In this document: in pieces, positions 15,983 to 25,911 of the stretch | Numbering within the stretch: position 1 is the first letter of the stretch | Layout: the number at the start of each line of letters is the position of its first letter | Source of the DNA: Mycobacterium sp. PS03-16 | Lineage (GTDB): Bacteria > Actinomycetota > Actinomycetes > Mycobacteriales > Mycobacteriaceae | Length of the DNA stretch: 64,000 nt | Assembly: GCF_004570325.1 (NCBI RefSeq) | Contig: NZ_SPQO01000001.1 | Coordinates: 186,001 to 250,000, forward strand | Direction: 5' to 3' | Translations under genes and position numbers: made by a program | The notes under the pieces: generated by a model | The model's database searches: none | Told to the model about the DNA's origin: nothing | Seen by the model: only the letters and a program-made list of their open reading frames with translations

Positions 15983-18846
15983 CGGGCACCCGCCTCCGGC
16001 AGGAACACGTAGACGCCGAGGACATCCGCGGGCGGTAGGAACCGCACAGTCGGGGCGCGGCCGCCGGCCTTGGAGGCGCTGCGTACCGCCTGATGCTCGG
16101 ACACCAAGTCCTTCGCCGCCTCCCTACCGGTCGTGGTGAGATGCTCGGTGAGCGCGCCCAGACGGCGCAGGGCACGCCCCAACTGGATCCGCGCCAGCGA
16201 ATCATCCACATTGCCAGACGGTTGCAGGGTCAACAGCGCGTCGACCTCGATCTGCGGAAGCCAGGTCAGGTCGTCCCCGGTCGCGGTGAACGCCAAGAAC
16301 TTGGCTTCCTCAGCGACCTGGGTGACGGTGGTGGCCGAGCCTGGGAGGGTGATCTCCAGCCGGTGGCGCACCATCAGCAGTGTCGTCACCTTGCCGACGT
16401 CGCGGGTCCGCATCACCCCGGCGCGGCGCGCGGGCCGGGCGGCCGGATCAAGCCGGGAGTCGAGCGCGGCGTCGAGGACATACCGCGACAGCGCGTCCAC
16501 CGTGGCATCGGTCCGGGTCAGCACACTGTGCCCGGTCGGCACCGGCAGCGAACGGTGGAAATGCAGCCGGCCCCCCTTGCCCGGTGGGAGTTGGTCGCGC
16601 ACCGCTGCCGGCAGGGTGTCGATGACCGCGGTGAACCCGTCATCGGTGTCGCTGATCGGTGCGCCGAGTAGCGATAGTGCTGTGCGGGTGAAGGTTTCGA
16701 CGTCGGCGGGTCCGCCGAGTGCGCGTCGCACCTCGGCCAGAGCCGCTTCGACGGTGTCGGGTTTGAGTCCGGCTTGGCGGAACCGCGAGCGGGACACCTT
16801 CTCCCGCTCGGCGGCATTGGTCCATTCGACCTCAACCTGGTCGGCCAGTGACTGGGAGGTGGCGGCGCCGAAGTCCAGGGTCAGCTGTTCGGCTTGTTTG
16901 CCCCGCAACAGCAGCGATTCCCAGATCGCCTTCATCACAGTGGTGGAATCCACCGGGATCGGCACCGCGACGCCGATGCTGCGCTTGATGTTCTCATGGC
17001 GCCGGATCAGGACTTCCAACACCAGGCCGTCGATGCCGTTGTCCTCGCCGTAGTAGGTCACAGTGCGCACGGTGGGTGCCTGCTGGCCGAACCGGTCGAC
17101 GCGGCCCTCACGCTGTTCGTGGCGCGTCGGGTTCCACGCCAGGTCGTAGTGCACGACGGCAGTGAAACCGTCCTGCAAGTTGATGCCCTCCGACAGGCAG
17201 TCGGTCGCGATAAGCAGTCGAGGGCCGTCATGGGCGCTCAGGGCGTCGACGCGGGTCTCACGTTCCTCCGGCGGCAGCGTCCCGGTCACCGCGTCGATCC
17301 TGAGGTCCTTGATCTTCGCCAGTGCCGTGCCCAGGTGTTCGGCGAGGTAGTCGGCGGTGGGGATGTAACGACAGAAGACGATGGGGTGGTAGCCCTCGTC
17401 AATCAGTTCCTTCAGCAGCGGAATGAGGCGCTTGAGCTTGGCGTCAGAGCGTGGCCCTTTGAGAGCTGCGGCCTGTGCGGCCAACTCACGCAGGCGCTTC
17501 CGTGCCTTGGTGTCGGTCTCGTCACTGTCGCAGGTGTCGGCGCCGACGGTGACGTCCTCGGCTTCCGTCGTGTCGTCAAGGTCGGTGTCGAGCACGCGCG
17601 GTTCGGCGTAGGCGTCCACCTCACGCTCGTCGTCGGCGGCGGCGACCGCGGAGCGGTTGAGCAACGTCTGCTCGGCTGCGGCCGGACTGGACGCCAGACA
17701 CCGCAGCAGTGCGATGGCTGACCACCAGCGGACGCGTTGGCGCACCGCGCTGAGCTTGGGGTCGGTGACCTGCTCGCGGACGTAATCCATCACGTCGTCG
17801 AACAGTTGGCGATATCCGGCGGTGAGCTTGTATGCGGTTTCGGTGGTCTCCCGTTCTGGGAACGGGGTGTCCTCGTTGAGGTACTCGCGGATGTCGGCGC
17901 GCTGGCGTTGGATCATGTACCTGGCGAGCAGCTTGCGGTCGTCTTCGCGGTCACGGCCGGACAGGTCGGCCGGCAGGTCGCCGAGCCTGTCGTCGAGCAG
18001 ACCGATCAGCGACTGCCAGGCGGTGTCGTCGCCGCTGTGCGGCGTCGCGGTCAGCAGCACCAGGTGCCGGTCCTTGTCGTCGGCGAGTTTGCGCAGCAGG
18101 GTGTAGCGCAGATGCGCCTGGCTCGATGTGCCGACACCGGCGCCCGCCACGCAGGTGTGGGCTTCGTCGACGATCACCAACTCCGGGCAATGCAGCGCGA
18201 ATTCGTCGCGCCGAGTCTTCTGTTTGATGAAGTCGGTGGAGATCACCAGATGCGGATGATGTTGGTAGAGGTTGGAGCCGAAGGGGACACTGCGCATCAG
18301 CCGGTTGACCGTGGACGGCAGCAGCAACTTCGCGTCGATGCCGAACTTGTGCCGAAGCTCGCTCTGCCATTGTGGGGCCAGCTGCGGAGAGCACAGCACC
18401 GCCAATCGCTGCGTTTCGCCGGTGGCCAGCAGCTCGGCGGCGATCAGTCCCGCCTCGACGGTCTTGCCGATGCCGACGCCGTCGGCGATCAACAGCCGGG
18501 TGACGTTCTGGTTGGCCGACATCATCAGCGGAACCAGCTGGTAGTTGCGGGGGGTGACGGCCAGGCGAGCGAATGATCGGAACGGCCCGCCGCTCGCACT
18601 GAAGGAGAGCCGCAGTGCGTCGCGCAGCAGGCGGGCCCGCCCGGCGTCGCCGCGGTCGTCGACCGTGGGCGGTTCGAAGGTGGCGGCGGCGAAGTCGTCG
18701 ATGTCGGGAAGCAGCACGGTCGTTTCGTGCCCGTGCCCGCCGAGGGGCCGGACCAGCAGCGTGCCCTCGGGGGAGCCGGGCAGCACCAGCCAGTCGCGGC
18801 CACGGGCGTTGACCAGGCTGCCGGCCGGATAGTCGAGCGTCGTCAT
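15979..18846 (-). CDS. DrmD-like SNF2 helicase of DISARM-type cluster
   Basis: A 955-aa SF2 ATPase. It starts with MTTLDYPAGSLVNARGRDW and has GVGIGKT (123-129), IVDEAHTC (DEAH 227-230), TATPHSG (near 265), and a helicase C domain with ATDCLSEGINLQ and EQREGRVDRFGQQ. I recognise the N-terminal pattern and layout as that of the SNF2-like helicase that accompanies Eco57I methylases in DISARM-type loci (DrmD); this is recall, not a database result. The start ATG at 18846 overlaps the stop of the YprA-type helicase gene by 4 nt; the frame is open further upstream. It is coupled to genes on both sides, so all three are probably made in fixed proportion. Confidence 0.8.
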   Translation of the reverse strand: MTTLDYPAGSLVNARGRDWLVLPGSPEGTLLVRPLGGHGHETTVLLPDIDDFAAATFEPPTVDDRGDAGRARLLRDALRLSFSASGGPFRSFARLAVTPRNYQLVPLMMSANQNVTRLLIADGVGIGKTVEAGLIAAELLATGETQRLAVLCSPQLAPQWQSELRHKFGIDAKLLLPSTVNRLMRSVPFGSNLYQHHPHLVISTDFIKQKTRRDEFALHCPELVIVDEAHTCVAGAGVGTSSQAHLRYTLLRKLADDKDRHLVLLTATPHSGDDTAWQSLIGLLDDRLGDLPADLSGRDREDDRKLLARYMIQRQRADIREYLNEDTPFPERETTETAYKLTAGYRQLFDDVMDYVREQVTDPKLSAVRQRVRWWSAIALLRCLASSPAAAEQTLLNRSAVAAADDEREVDAYAEPRVLDTDLDDTTEAEDVTVGADTCDSDETDTKARKRLRELAAQAAALKGPRSDAKLKRLIPLLKELIDEGYHPIVFCRYIPTADYLAEHLGTALAKIKDLRIDAVTGTLPPEERETRVDALSAHDGPRLLIATDCLSEGINLQDGFTAVVHYDLAWNPTRHEQREGRVDRFGQQAPTVRTVTYYGEDNGIDGLVLEVLIRRHENIKRSIGVAVPIPVDSTTVMKAIWESLLLRGKQAEQLTLDFGAATSQSLADQVEVEWTNAAEREKVSRSRFRQAGLKPDTVEAALAEVRRALGGPADVETFTRTALSLLGAPISDTDDGFTAVIDTLPAAVRDQLPPGKGGRLHFHRSLPVPTGHSVLTRTDATVDALSRYVLDAALDSRLDPAARPARRAGVMRTRDVGKVTTLLMVRHRLEITLPGSATTVTQVAEEAKFLAFTATGDDLTWLPQIEVDALLTLQPSGNVDDSLARIQLGRALRRLGALTEHLTTTGREAAKDLVSEHQAVRSASKAGGRAPTVRFLPPADVLGVYVFLPEAGAR

Positions 18847-21800
18847 GCATTGGCCTTCGGTTCGCCGAAGACGCCGCGGTATTCGGCGATCGTGGTGAGC
18901 CAGCCCGCGTCGGCGTCCTGGTAGTGGAACCGCAGCACCAGCCAACCGGCCTCGTCTTCGAGCTTCATGCGTGCTTGTTCGTCCTTCTCCTGCTGATGGG
19001 CTGCGTCGTGATGAGGTCCATCGACAAAGATGGCGACGTCCATACCGTCGACGTGGTAGGCGAAATCGGGCCGGACGTAGAAGTCGGTGACGATCTGCTG
19101 CGCGTCATCGGGGAGTCGCAGACCGTGCTGTTCCAGCACCGCGAGGAACTTCTTCTCCAGCTCGCTGTCACAGGCCGTGGTCAGGCGCTCGAGTTGCGCT
19201 GATCGATCCTCACCGCCGGCACCGACCGCCACGTTCGAAACGGCAATCCGCCGAAGGAGATCGACCACGCTATGCCGATCCAGGTGCTGATGGTCCCATT
19301 GGTTGCTGTAGGAGAGGAGGCAGTCGTAGCAGGCCTGTGCGCAATCCTCGATCGCATGCGGCGCGCGGTGCAGGTCTTCACCGGTGTCTGGGGCGAAGTG
19401 CAAGATTTCAAGGGCTTTTCGCGCGACCTGATTGAGCTGGCCGTTCTCGGTGGCAAGCCGACGTATGACACCGGCGCCGCCTTCGGCTGCCTCGAAGAAC
19501 AGCAAGCGTGACCAGGCGTGGTCACCGGTGTTGCTCGGGAGTGCCTCTACTGCTAATTCGGAGCCTTCTAGTTGGTAGACCGCCTCGATGCCGCGCTTGA
19601 GCGCATACATCGCCGCCATCCGTTGTTCGGTGCCGATTGACGGATTCAGATGCAGCAGCAGTGCATTGCGATGGTCTTCAACGTGGGGGATGACCCGTTG
19701 ATACCGTGGCGCCTCGCCGTGGACGTTCTTGGCCAGGTCGGCCTCCTTGCCCCAGCGGCCATCCACGGTGTCGAGGATGTACCCGCGGACATCCTTGTCC
19801 TTGCGGCGACGCAGCCCGACGTTCATTCGGCGAATCAGTGCGGTGTCGCCGTAGGTCATTGTGCCGAGCTCGTCTCCGCTCTCGGTGATGGTGCTGGTGA
19901 GTTGTCCGGCCCGCACTCCGTGGGGTACGAACCGGATCGTCGTGACGATCTCATGACCAGCACGCTGGCGCTCCTCCTCGTCTGCGCTGATCCGGTCGCG
20001 ACGACGGGTTTTGACCGACAGCAGCCGCATCAGGTTGGTCATCGTGCTGTCTTGGGCAAACGGTGCACCACAGTGCTGGCAGAGGTCTGGGTCGGTGGAC
20101 TCATGGAGATACCCGCAGGCGCTACAACGCTTGATCTCGGTGATGTGGATACCGGTGCCGTCATCGCGGGCGGGCAGGCTGACGCGGTTGACCTCGTACC
20201 GGGCGCCTTCGTGGTAAATGAACGCGCCTGGGCCGAATTCGCTAATCGCCATGAATCGGGGCCGTTGGATGAAATCGCCCTCTCCGCCGCTGCGGGTGCG
20301 TCGTTCTGCCGGGATGAAAGCCGACAGTGGAAGCCGGGGGAAGGAGTAGCCAGGCAGGAAGCCTTCGGAGGCGAAGTAGCGATAGGTGTAGAAGTCGCCC
20401 TGCAACACGTCGTCGACCTGGCCCTTGAGGAGGTCGAGCGCGGCGCGGGCCTCCGAGATACGTCCGCGGGCGCGCTGTTTCGAGCTTTCGGATGCGCCGA
20501 TCGTTTTCAGGGTCGTGTTGGCCTGGTCTAGTTCGGTCTGGGCCTCGTTGTAGAGCCCGCGCCACCGGTCTGCGGCACGGTTGAACCGAGTCGGTGCTTG
20601 GTCGACTGTGTCGGTGATCCACGTATCCGTCCACCACGGAGCTGACGTGACTTCGCTGGTGGCCGTCAGCACGTCGGTGATCGCGGCGATAGCGGCCTTG
20701 CGGCTCGACGGGGATTCGATGGTTGTGACGACCTCGGTGCGCAGCGGTTGGCCGGGCTGCTCGATGTTCAACAGGTCGACCATGCTGGCCTTGAGGTCGA
20801 GGCCGCATTTCACCAGCCAGATTGAGTGGGCATGTGCGCGCACGAGATCTTGATTGCCCAGTTCCAGACGCGGTGGGGCGACCGCTCCGGCCACCATGTC
20901 CTGACTGCGCCGGAAGTAGTAGGCGTCGTGCGCGTTGCCGGTCGCGCAATATGTCAGCGCGATCGCGGGCTGGCCTGACCGTCCGGCGCGCCCCGACCGC
21001 TGCGCATAGTTGGCGGGTGTTGGTGGAACATTGCGCATCCCAACGACGTTGAGGCTCTTGATGTCGACGCCAAGTTCCATAGTGGGGGAGCAGTACAGCA
21101 CAGGAAGTCGCGCGTCGCTGAACTCTTCTTCTCGCTTCTGACGTTTGGACGCCTCGACCTGCGCGGTGTGTTCGCGGGCCTCCAGATTTACCAGTGCTTT
21201 CGCGGTTTCGGCATAGAGCGAACGGAAGTACGGATTGACCCGGCCTTCTGTCTGATTGCTGCGAAGGGGATCGGGTGCGCGATGCTCGCCGGTACCCGGG
21301 TGCCAAGCGATGAGGTCGGCGCGCAGCTGGTAGCCCGTCGGCCTCTTGGGCACCGGAACACGCGCCAAAATCCCGGCTTTCGCCATGACCTCCATCAAGC
21401 ACTCAATCAGGGCGTCGGCATCCTTCGTCTTCAGTGTGTGTTGGAAGCCGGGGAAGCGGGTGGGACGTCGCAGCCAGCGCCCGTACGCACCGAGCCCGGA
21501 CAAATGAAGGTCGGCGCCGAGTCCCGCCGCCCCCTTCGGTCTTCCGCCGGGGTAGGCGAGTCCGCTGTAGGTGCCGACGTCGTCGGAGATCGCCCAGGGG
21601 TCCTTTAGCCACTCCCTGCTGGCGCGCCGAACGGCATCGAACTTCTCGTCGGTGAGGAACTCGGTGTCAATGCAGAGGTTACGGCGAAGTTCATCGAGGA
21701 GAACGTGCATCACCTCGGCTCGTGTTTGCGTGCTGGCGCTCGCAAGCGGCTCTCCGCAGTTCGCCCACCTATCGTCCTCAGCGGCGAGCTCAGTGACTCC

Positions 21801-23981
21801 CTCGTAGGACAGGCGCAGCTGTCCTGTCTGCTCCAGGTTGGGCATAGTGATTCGCCAACCCCGCTTGAGATCGGCCCACAGACGGTAGGTGACGACATCC
21901 CGTAGTGCGCGGGCTATTTTCTTCCGGGGGATGTGCTCATCGGCGGTGTCCTCGTCGCGGGCGAAGAACTTGAAGCTCTTGCCGCTGAGTGCTTTGACCA
22001 CTTCGGGACCGAGATTCTCGTCGGTGAGTGGTTCCCCGGGATTTTGCTCCTGGTATTCGCAGGCGGCGCGATACAGCGCTGACCGGATCAGCCCAACCAG
22101 CACGAAGTCGTTGAAGTGCCCGGCTTGCAGACTTGCGTCCTGGCGGTTATCGCTGAAAGCCAGGAACTTTCGTGCCTCCTCATCGAGCTTGGCCTCGGCC
22201 CTTAAAGCCCTGACGATTGACTGCGACAGCACTGTTACCGCGCTAGCCCGCCCCTCGGTGCCCAGGCTGGCGACGCGGGAGAACTGCGACTGGCGGGCAC
22301 TCTCGTAGCTTGTCTTGCAGGACGGGCAGAACTCGAGACGTTCGAAGAACGCCACCGGCATGCCGTCATCGCTGATGGTCCCGAACTCATCGACACGCAA
22401 CGAAGCTGGCAGTTTGGGAATTCGCGCCTTGTCGAGAACCTGACCACCCCCGCTCGACACAACCCAGTCCTCGGGCACGAGGTCAAGCAACGCCGGGTCC
22501 TGCGCATCGGGCCACGGCTGCTCGGTCAGAAACAGCAGGCCGTCGGCTTCAGGATTTTCGACAAGATCGGAGTTTGGGATCCGGGGACTGAAGCTTTCTC
22601 CGCCGCGATCTTTGTTAACGACCAGAAACTCCTGGCCACATTCGCGGCAGAAAGCTAGCGGGTATAGCGGCTGTCCAGACGGGCGGTTGGGCGCACTGCG
22701 CTGGTATTGCGTAGTGAGGAATCGCTTCGCCGTTGGCTCCAAGGTTGTGTAGACGGTGTCGCCCTTGCCGATGAATTGGTGCAGCTTGAAGGCGAACAAG
22801 GCGCGGCCTTGCGGGTCGCGGGCGCGCGACCCGGCGAGCAACAGCTCCTTGAGCTTCTCGCGGCACGTCGCCTCGTCGATACCGGTATCGGCGTGCAGCT
22901 TCGAAGCCGCGTCGCTGAGTTTCGATGGGGGGCGGCGGGCGATGTTGCCCTCGTCGTCGGTGTGGAGCCCAAAGTGCTGCTCGGTCCAGATGGCAAGCGG
23001 GTCGGTCTTCAGCTCTTCCCACGCTGTCGGCGTCGGCGCTTCGAGGCGTTCTGCCAGCACAGCTGTACTTGACTCGCCCGTCGTTGCGCGCCGCAGCGTT
23101 TCTCCGACGATGTTGGAGGCAGGAATCTCGATGCCGAAGATTCGGGTCGCCAACTCGGCGACCTGCTGACGTTGCTCGGCCTTCGTGCCGGGGCCGGCGA
23201 GGGTCGCGCTGGTCCCGATGCACTGGATCTCGCTCGAGTTGACGGCGCCACGCAGCCGGCGTACCAGCATTGCAACATCGGCGCCCTGCCGACCGCGATA
23301 GGTGTGCAACTCGTCGAGAACGAGGAACGACAGGTTCGCAGCACTGCTGATGAGCTTCTCACGCTCTTTCGGGCGCGTGAGCATCAGTTCCAACATGACG
23401 TAGTTGGTCAACAAGATGTCTGGCGGAGACGCCAGGGTCTTCTCGCGCTCCTCTCGATTCTCCTGACCCGTGTACCGGGCGAAGCTGACCCTGGGATTCG
23501 TCTTCCCGAGGAACTTCTCCAGTTCCTTGAGCTGACTATTGGCGAGAGCGTTCATCGGATAAACGACGATGGCCCGCACACCCTTACCCGTGCCTTCGCG
23601 CAGCACCCGGTCGACAATCGGCACGATGTAGGACATCGACTTGCCCGAGCCGGTGCCGGTGGTCAGCACATACGACTCACGCCGGTTGGCGATCTCGAAG
23701 GCGTCCGTCTGATGGCGGTGGAACGCGATCTCTTTCCCGGCGTGGTCGCGGAAGATGATCGTTGCTTCAGAGTCGAGTACGCCGTTGCCGGCCAGTTCGG
23801 TGACCGTTCCGCCTGACTCGAAGGCCGGATTCAACGCGAGCCAAGGCTCCGGCCACAGCAAGCCGTCGGCGATCTCCTGCTCGACCTTGCTGCGAATCTG
23901 GTCGTCCTTGATCTCAAGGAAGCCCTTGACGAAATTCTCGTAGTCGTCCAGGACCTCTCGAAGGACACCGAACGCGTCCAT
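18843..23981 (-). CDS. YprA/MrfA-family helicase with MZB zinc domain and nuclease tail
   Basis: A 1712-aa protein, starting at the ATG at 23981 behind a strong GGAGG site; an in-frame extension to 24050 is less likely. The helicase core has HRHQTDAF (Q motif), TGTGSGKS (108-115), LDELHTYRGRQGADVA (DELH 223-226) and GTSATLA. DELHTYRG is typical of the YprA/MrfA family, which includes DISARM DrmA and Druantia DruE. Cysteine pairs lie at FCRECG, FCPSCK and CSACGY...CQHCG, and the C-terminal MZB/DUF1998 part has CAQACYDCLLSYSNQ. The last 120 residues (FYVRPDFAYHVDGMDVAIFVDGPHHD) fit a Vsr/DUF559-like nuclease. It appears to combine the roles of DrmA and DrmB and add a nuclease in place of the PLD protein DrmC. 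Confidence 0.82.
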   Translation of the reverse strand: MDAFGVLREVLDDYENFVKGFLEIKDDQIRSKVEQEIADGLLWPEPWLALNPAFESGGTVTELAGNGVLDSEATIIFRDHAGKEIAFHRHQTDAFEIANRRESYVLTTGTGSGKSMSYIVPIVDRVLREGTGKGVRAIVVYPMNALANSQLKELEKFLGKTNPRVSFARYTGQENREEREKTLASPPDILLTNYVMLELMLTRPKEREKLISSAANLSFLVLDELHTYRGRQGADVAMLVRRLRGAVNSSEIQCIGTSATLAGPGTKAEQRQQVAELATRIFGIEIPASNIVGETLRRATTGESSTAVLAERLEAPTPTAWEELKTDPLAIWTEQHFGLHTDDEGNIARRPPSKLSDAASKLHADTGIDEATCREKLKELLLAGSRARDPQGRALFAFKLHQFIGKGDTVYTTLEPTAKRFLTTQYQRSAPNRPSGQPLYPLAFCRECGQEFLVVNKDRGGESFSPRIPNSDLVENPEADGLLFLTEQPWPDAQDPALLDLVPEDWVVSSGGGQVLDKARIPKLPASLRVDEFGTISDDGMPVAFFERLEFCPSCKTSYESARQSQFSRVASLGTEGRASAVTVLSQSIVRALRAEAKLDEEARKFLAFSDNRQDASLQAGHFNDFVLVGLIRSALYRAACEYQEQNPGEPLTDENLGPEVVKALSGKSFKFFARDEDTADEHIPRKKIARALRDVVTYRLWADLKRGWRITMPNLEQTGQLRLSYEGVTELAAEDDRWANCGEPLASASTQTRAEVMHVLLDELRRNLCIDTEFLTDEKFDAVRRASREWLKDPWAISDDVGTYSGLAYPGGRPKGAAGLGADLHLSGLGAYGRWLRRPTRFPGFQHTLKTKDADALIECLMEVMAKAGILARVPVPKRPTGYQLRADLIAWHPGTGEHRAPDPLRSNQTEGRVNPYFRSLYAETAKALVNLEAREHTAQVEASKRQKREEEFSDARLPVLYCSPTMELGVDIKSLNVVGMRNVPPTPANYAQRSGRAGRSGQPAIALTYCATGNAHDAYYFRRSQDMVAGAVAPPRLELGNQDLVRAHAHSIWLVKCGLDLKASMVDLLNIEQPGQPLRTEVVTTIESPSSRKAAIAAITDVLTATSEVTSAPWWTDTWITDTVDQAPTRFNRAADRWRGLYNEAQTELDQANTTLKTIGASESSKQRARGRISEARAALDLLKGQVDDVLQGDFYTYRYFASEGFLPGYSFPRLPLSAFIPAERRTRSGGEGDFIQRPRFMAISEFGPGAFIYHEGARYEVNRVSLPARDDGTGIHITEIKRCSACGYLHESTDPDLCQHCGAPFAQDSTMTNLMRLLSVKTRRRDRISADEEERQRAGHEIVTTIRFVPHGVRAGQLTSTITESGDELGTMTYGDTALIRRMNVGLRRRKDKDVRGYILDTVDGRWGKEADLAKNVHGEAPRYQRVIPHVEDHRNALLLHLNPSIGTEQRMAAMYALKRGIEAVYQLEGSELAVEALPSNTGDHAWSRLLFFEAAEGGAGVIRRLATENGQLNQVARKALEILHFAPDTGEDLHRAPHAIEDCAQACYDCLLSYSNQWDHQHLDRHSVVDLLRRIAVSNVAVGAGGEDRSAQLERLTTACDSELEKKFLAVLEQHGLRLPDDAQQIVTDFYVRPDFAYHVDGMDVAIFVDGPHHDAAHQQEKDEQARMKLEDEAGWLVLRFHYQDADAGWLTTIAEYRGVFGEPKANA

Positions 23982-24615
23982 GAAACTGACCTCCGCCGCC
24001 GAGCTCGATATTGTCCGTAGTGGAAAGACGATACTTGGCGCCTCCGACACCCCGCGGCATATCAGACTGCGGCGGGTCAGTCGGTCGAAGCGATTGCTGA
24101 AACGGTCAGCTCATCGCCCTTCGATCGATCTTGACGTCACGAAGAGTGGCGCGTTGCCGCGACTCATCGCACTGCGGCGTGACGCTCTTACCGAATTAAG
24201 CGGCATGTCGGCGGGCGGAAACCGGTAAGCGCCGGTGCGGCTCCCTAGACGAGCGCGGCGTCGCATCGCTGCACGTTACATGCGTTCAATTGGATAAACT
24301 CGTCAACCTCTGGCATAGCTGAATGTGCACTGCCGGGTCTGCAATGTCAGATTGCACCTAGCCGGAATCAGATGATTTTGGAAGTGAAGGCAGTTGCGGT
24401 ATTGGTCAACGGTTCCGCCAGAAGAGCCAGTGGCAAATGATGGGCAATAACGTGTCGCCTGAGGCTGGCGGGTATTCGGGCTTCCCCACGGTCAACGTTT
24501 TGTGCAGCTTACGCTTACGGTTCTGACGCATTGACGACAACACCAAATAAGGTTAAGCATTCGAAGCGGCTTGATCGACGGGGGCGAAGCGTTGATCTTG
24601 ACGTGCAACAGAGTC
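23982..24615. other. Intergenic region upstream of the YprA-type helicase gene
   Basis: A gap of about 630 bp with no convincing gene on either strand. It should contain the promoter of the three-gene helicase/methylase operon. The sequence is AT-richer than its flanks between about 24,240 and 24,570. I see no tRNA, terminator or repeat that I can defend. Confidence 0.45.
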
Positions 24616-25911
24616 TTAATTCGCTTCGTCGTCCGACTTGCGTCTCCTGAACAGTCTCGAGCCTTCGCGCGACGTCTTGGACAAGAAGCTGCTCACGGCC
24701 GTGTATCCCTCAGTGGCCGCAGTAAGGGCCTGCGTTGCAGTTTCTGAGGCTCTCTCGGCTGCGGCTTGTACAGCCTGTCTTGGTGTCGGCGTGTTGATTT
24801 CGGACCACTCGAGGGCTTGAGCTCGGCGGGCATGTGCGAACCGATCCAGGTCCTCTCGCAACTTGGGCAGATCTCGGGACAGTCCTTGCACTGACCAGTA
24901 CCGGAAGCCGTCGATCGCCTCCGTCCTCGCCACGGCGTCCAGCACTGCCTGCGCCCGCCGGTACAGATCACCGTCCGCCGACACCTGGTGAGCCAGTAGC
25001 TCTCGTGCGTCGTCCAGCACCTTCTGGAGATGCTGTGGTTCTGTTGCTTCTACACGTGCGATACGCAGCCGCTGCCACTTGAATAGCGACTCCTCCGCGA
25101 CAACTAGCAAGCTCAGCGTCTCGCCGAGCTGCTGATTCTCGACGGCGTTGACCACGAACTCTGCCCGGTCTTGAATCGGCCGATTGGGGTCGAAGGTCTT
25201 CAACGTTGCCAACGCGTGTTGGCGCAGTTGCTCGACCGTACGATTCAAGCCCGGACCAATGCTGGAGATCCAGTCCCAGTCTGCGTCCGAGAAGGAGCCG
25301 TGTCTGTCGAGGTATACCACCATGCGCTCGATAGAGAGCCGATCGCCGAGTACGTCCCCTGATCTGTTTGCCTGTGCCAGGCGTAGGACTTCTTCAACCT
25401 TGTTCTCGACCCGCTGGACGGCGTCTTCTACTTCGCTGATCGCCGTCTTGAGTGCGACTTGGACTGCGAGCATCTGTGCTGACATCAACTTCGCGGGATT
25501 GACGTCGGTCGGCTTCCACTGAAGTTGACTGACGAACTTCTTGTCAGCGCCTCGCGTAGTCATTCGGAAGAAGCCGTCAGTACCGGGAATGAGCTGCCCC
25601 TTGCGGACTGCGTTGACACTGTCCGGATGCAACTGGACGAACTTCGCGGACTGGCCGAGCAGCGACGCTGCACTCGCGGCCAAACCGGTGGCGTTACCCA
25701 GCGAAGCCTTATCGAGCCCGACGACCTGTAGGGCATAGCCAGCCTCAGCGGTGATGCGCTGCAGGTATGTGTCGACCGCGTCAGGGTCGCCCCCAACCAG
25801 CAAGCCTTCAGCTTGTGAGGAGACCACAATCTCGCCTGACTCGGTGGTCGGGGCCGGCAAGTTCTCGCTATCGCCGCCAAGGGGTCGAGCGTCGAGCTCG
25901 TCGTGTGCCAT
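24616..25911 (-). CDS. Uncharacterised coiled-coil protein
   Basis: I do not recognise this 431-aa protein. I chose the ATG at 25911 because GGGAGGAAACA precedes it directly. Residues roughly 170-215 (AISEVEDAVQRVENKVEEVL) look like a coiled coil, and much of the rest reads as helical. The C-terminus is very basic (RLFRRRKSDDEAN) after an alanine-rich helix. There are no membrane segments or enzyme motifs. The frame stays open upstream to 26253, and that stretch (including GGFCCIRIERPSGHISAAMM) reads like protein, so the true start may be further up. It lies upstream of the DISARM-like operon in the same direction, after a gap of about 630 bp, so membership of the system is possible but not shown. 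Confidence 0.6.
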   Translation of the reverse strand: MAHDELDARPLGGDSENLPAPTTESGEIVVSSQAEGLLVGGDPDAVDTYLQRITAEAGYALQVVGLDKASLGNATGLAASAASLLGQSAKFVQLHPDSVNAVRKGQLIPGTDGFFRMTTRGADKKFVSQLQWKPTDVNPAKLMSAQMLAVQVALKTAISEVEDAVQRVENKVEEVLRLAQANRSGDVLGDRLSIERMVVYLDRHGSFSDADWDWISSIGPGLNRTVEQLRQHALATLKTFDPNRPIQDRAEFVVNAVENQQLGETLSLLVVAEESLFKWQRLRIARVEATEPQHLQKVLDDARELLAHQVSADGDLYRRAQAVLDAVARTEAIDGFRYWSVQGLSRDLPKLREDLDRFAHARRAQALEWSEINTPTPRQAVQAAAERASETATQALTAATEGYTAVSSFLSKTSREGSRLFRRRKSDDEAN

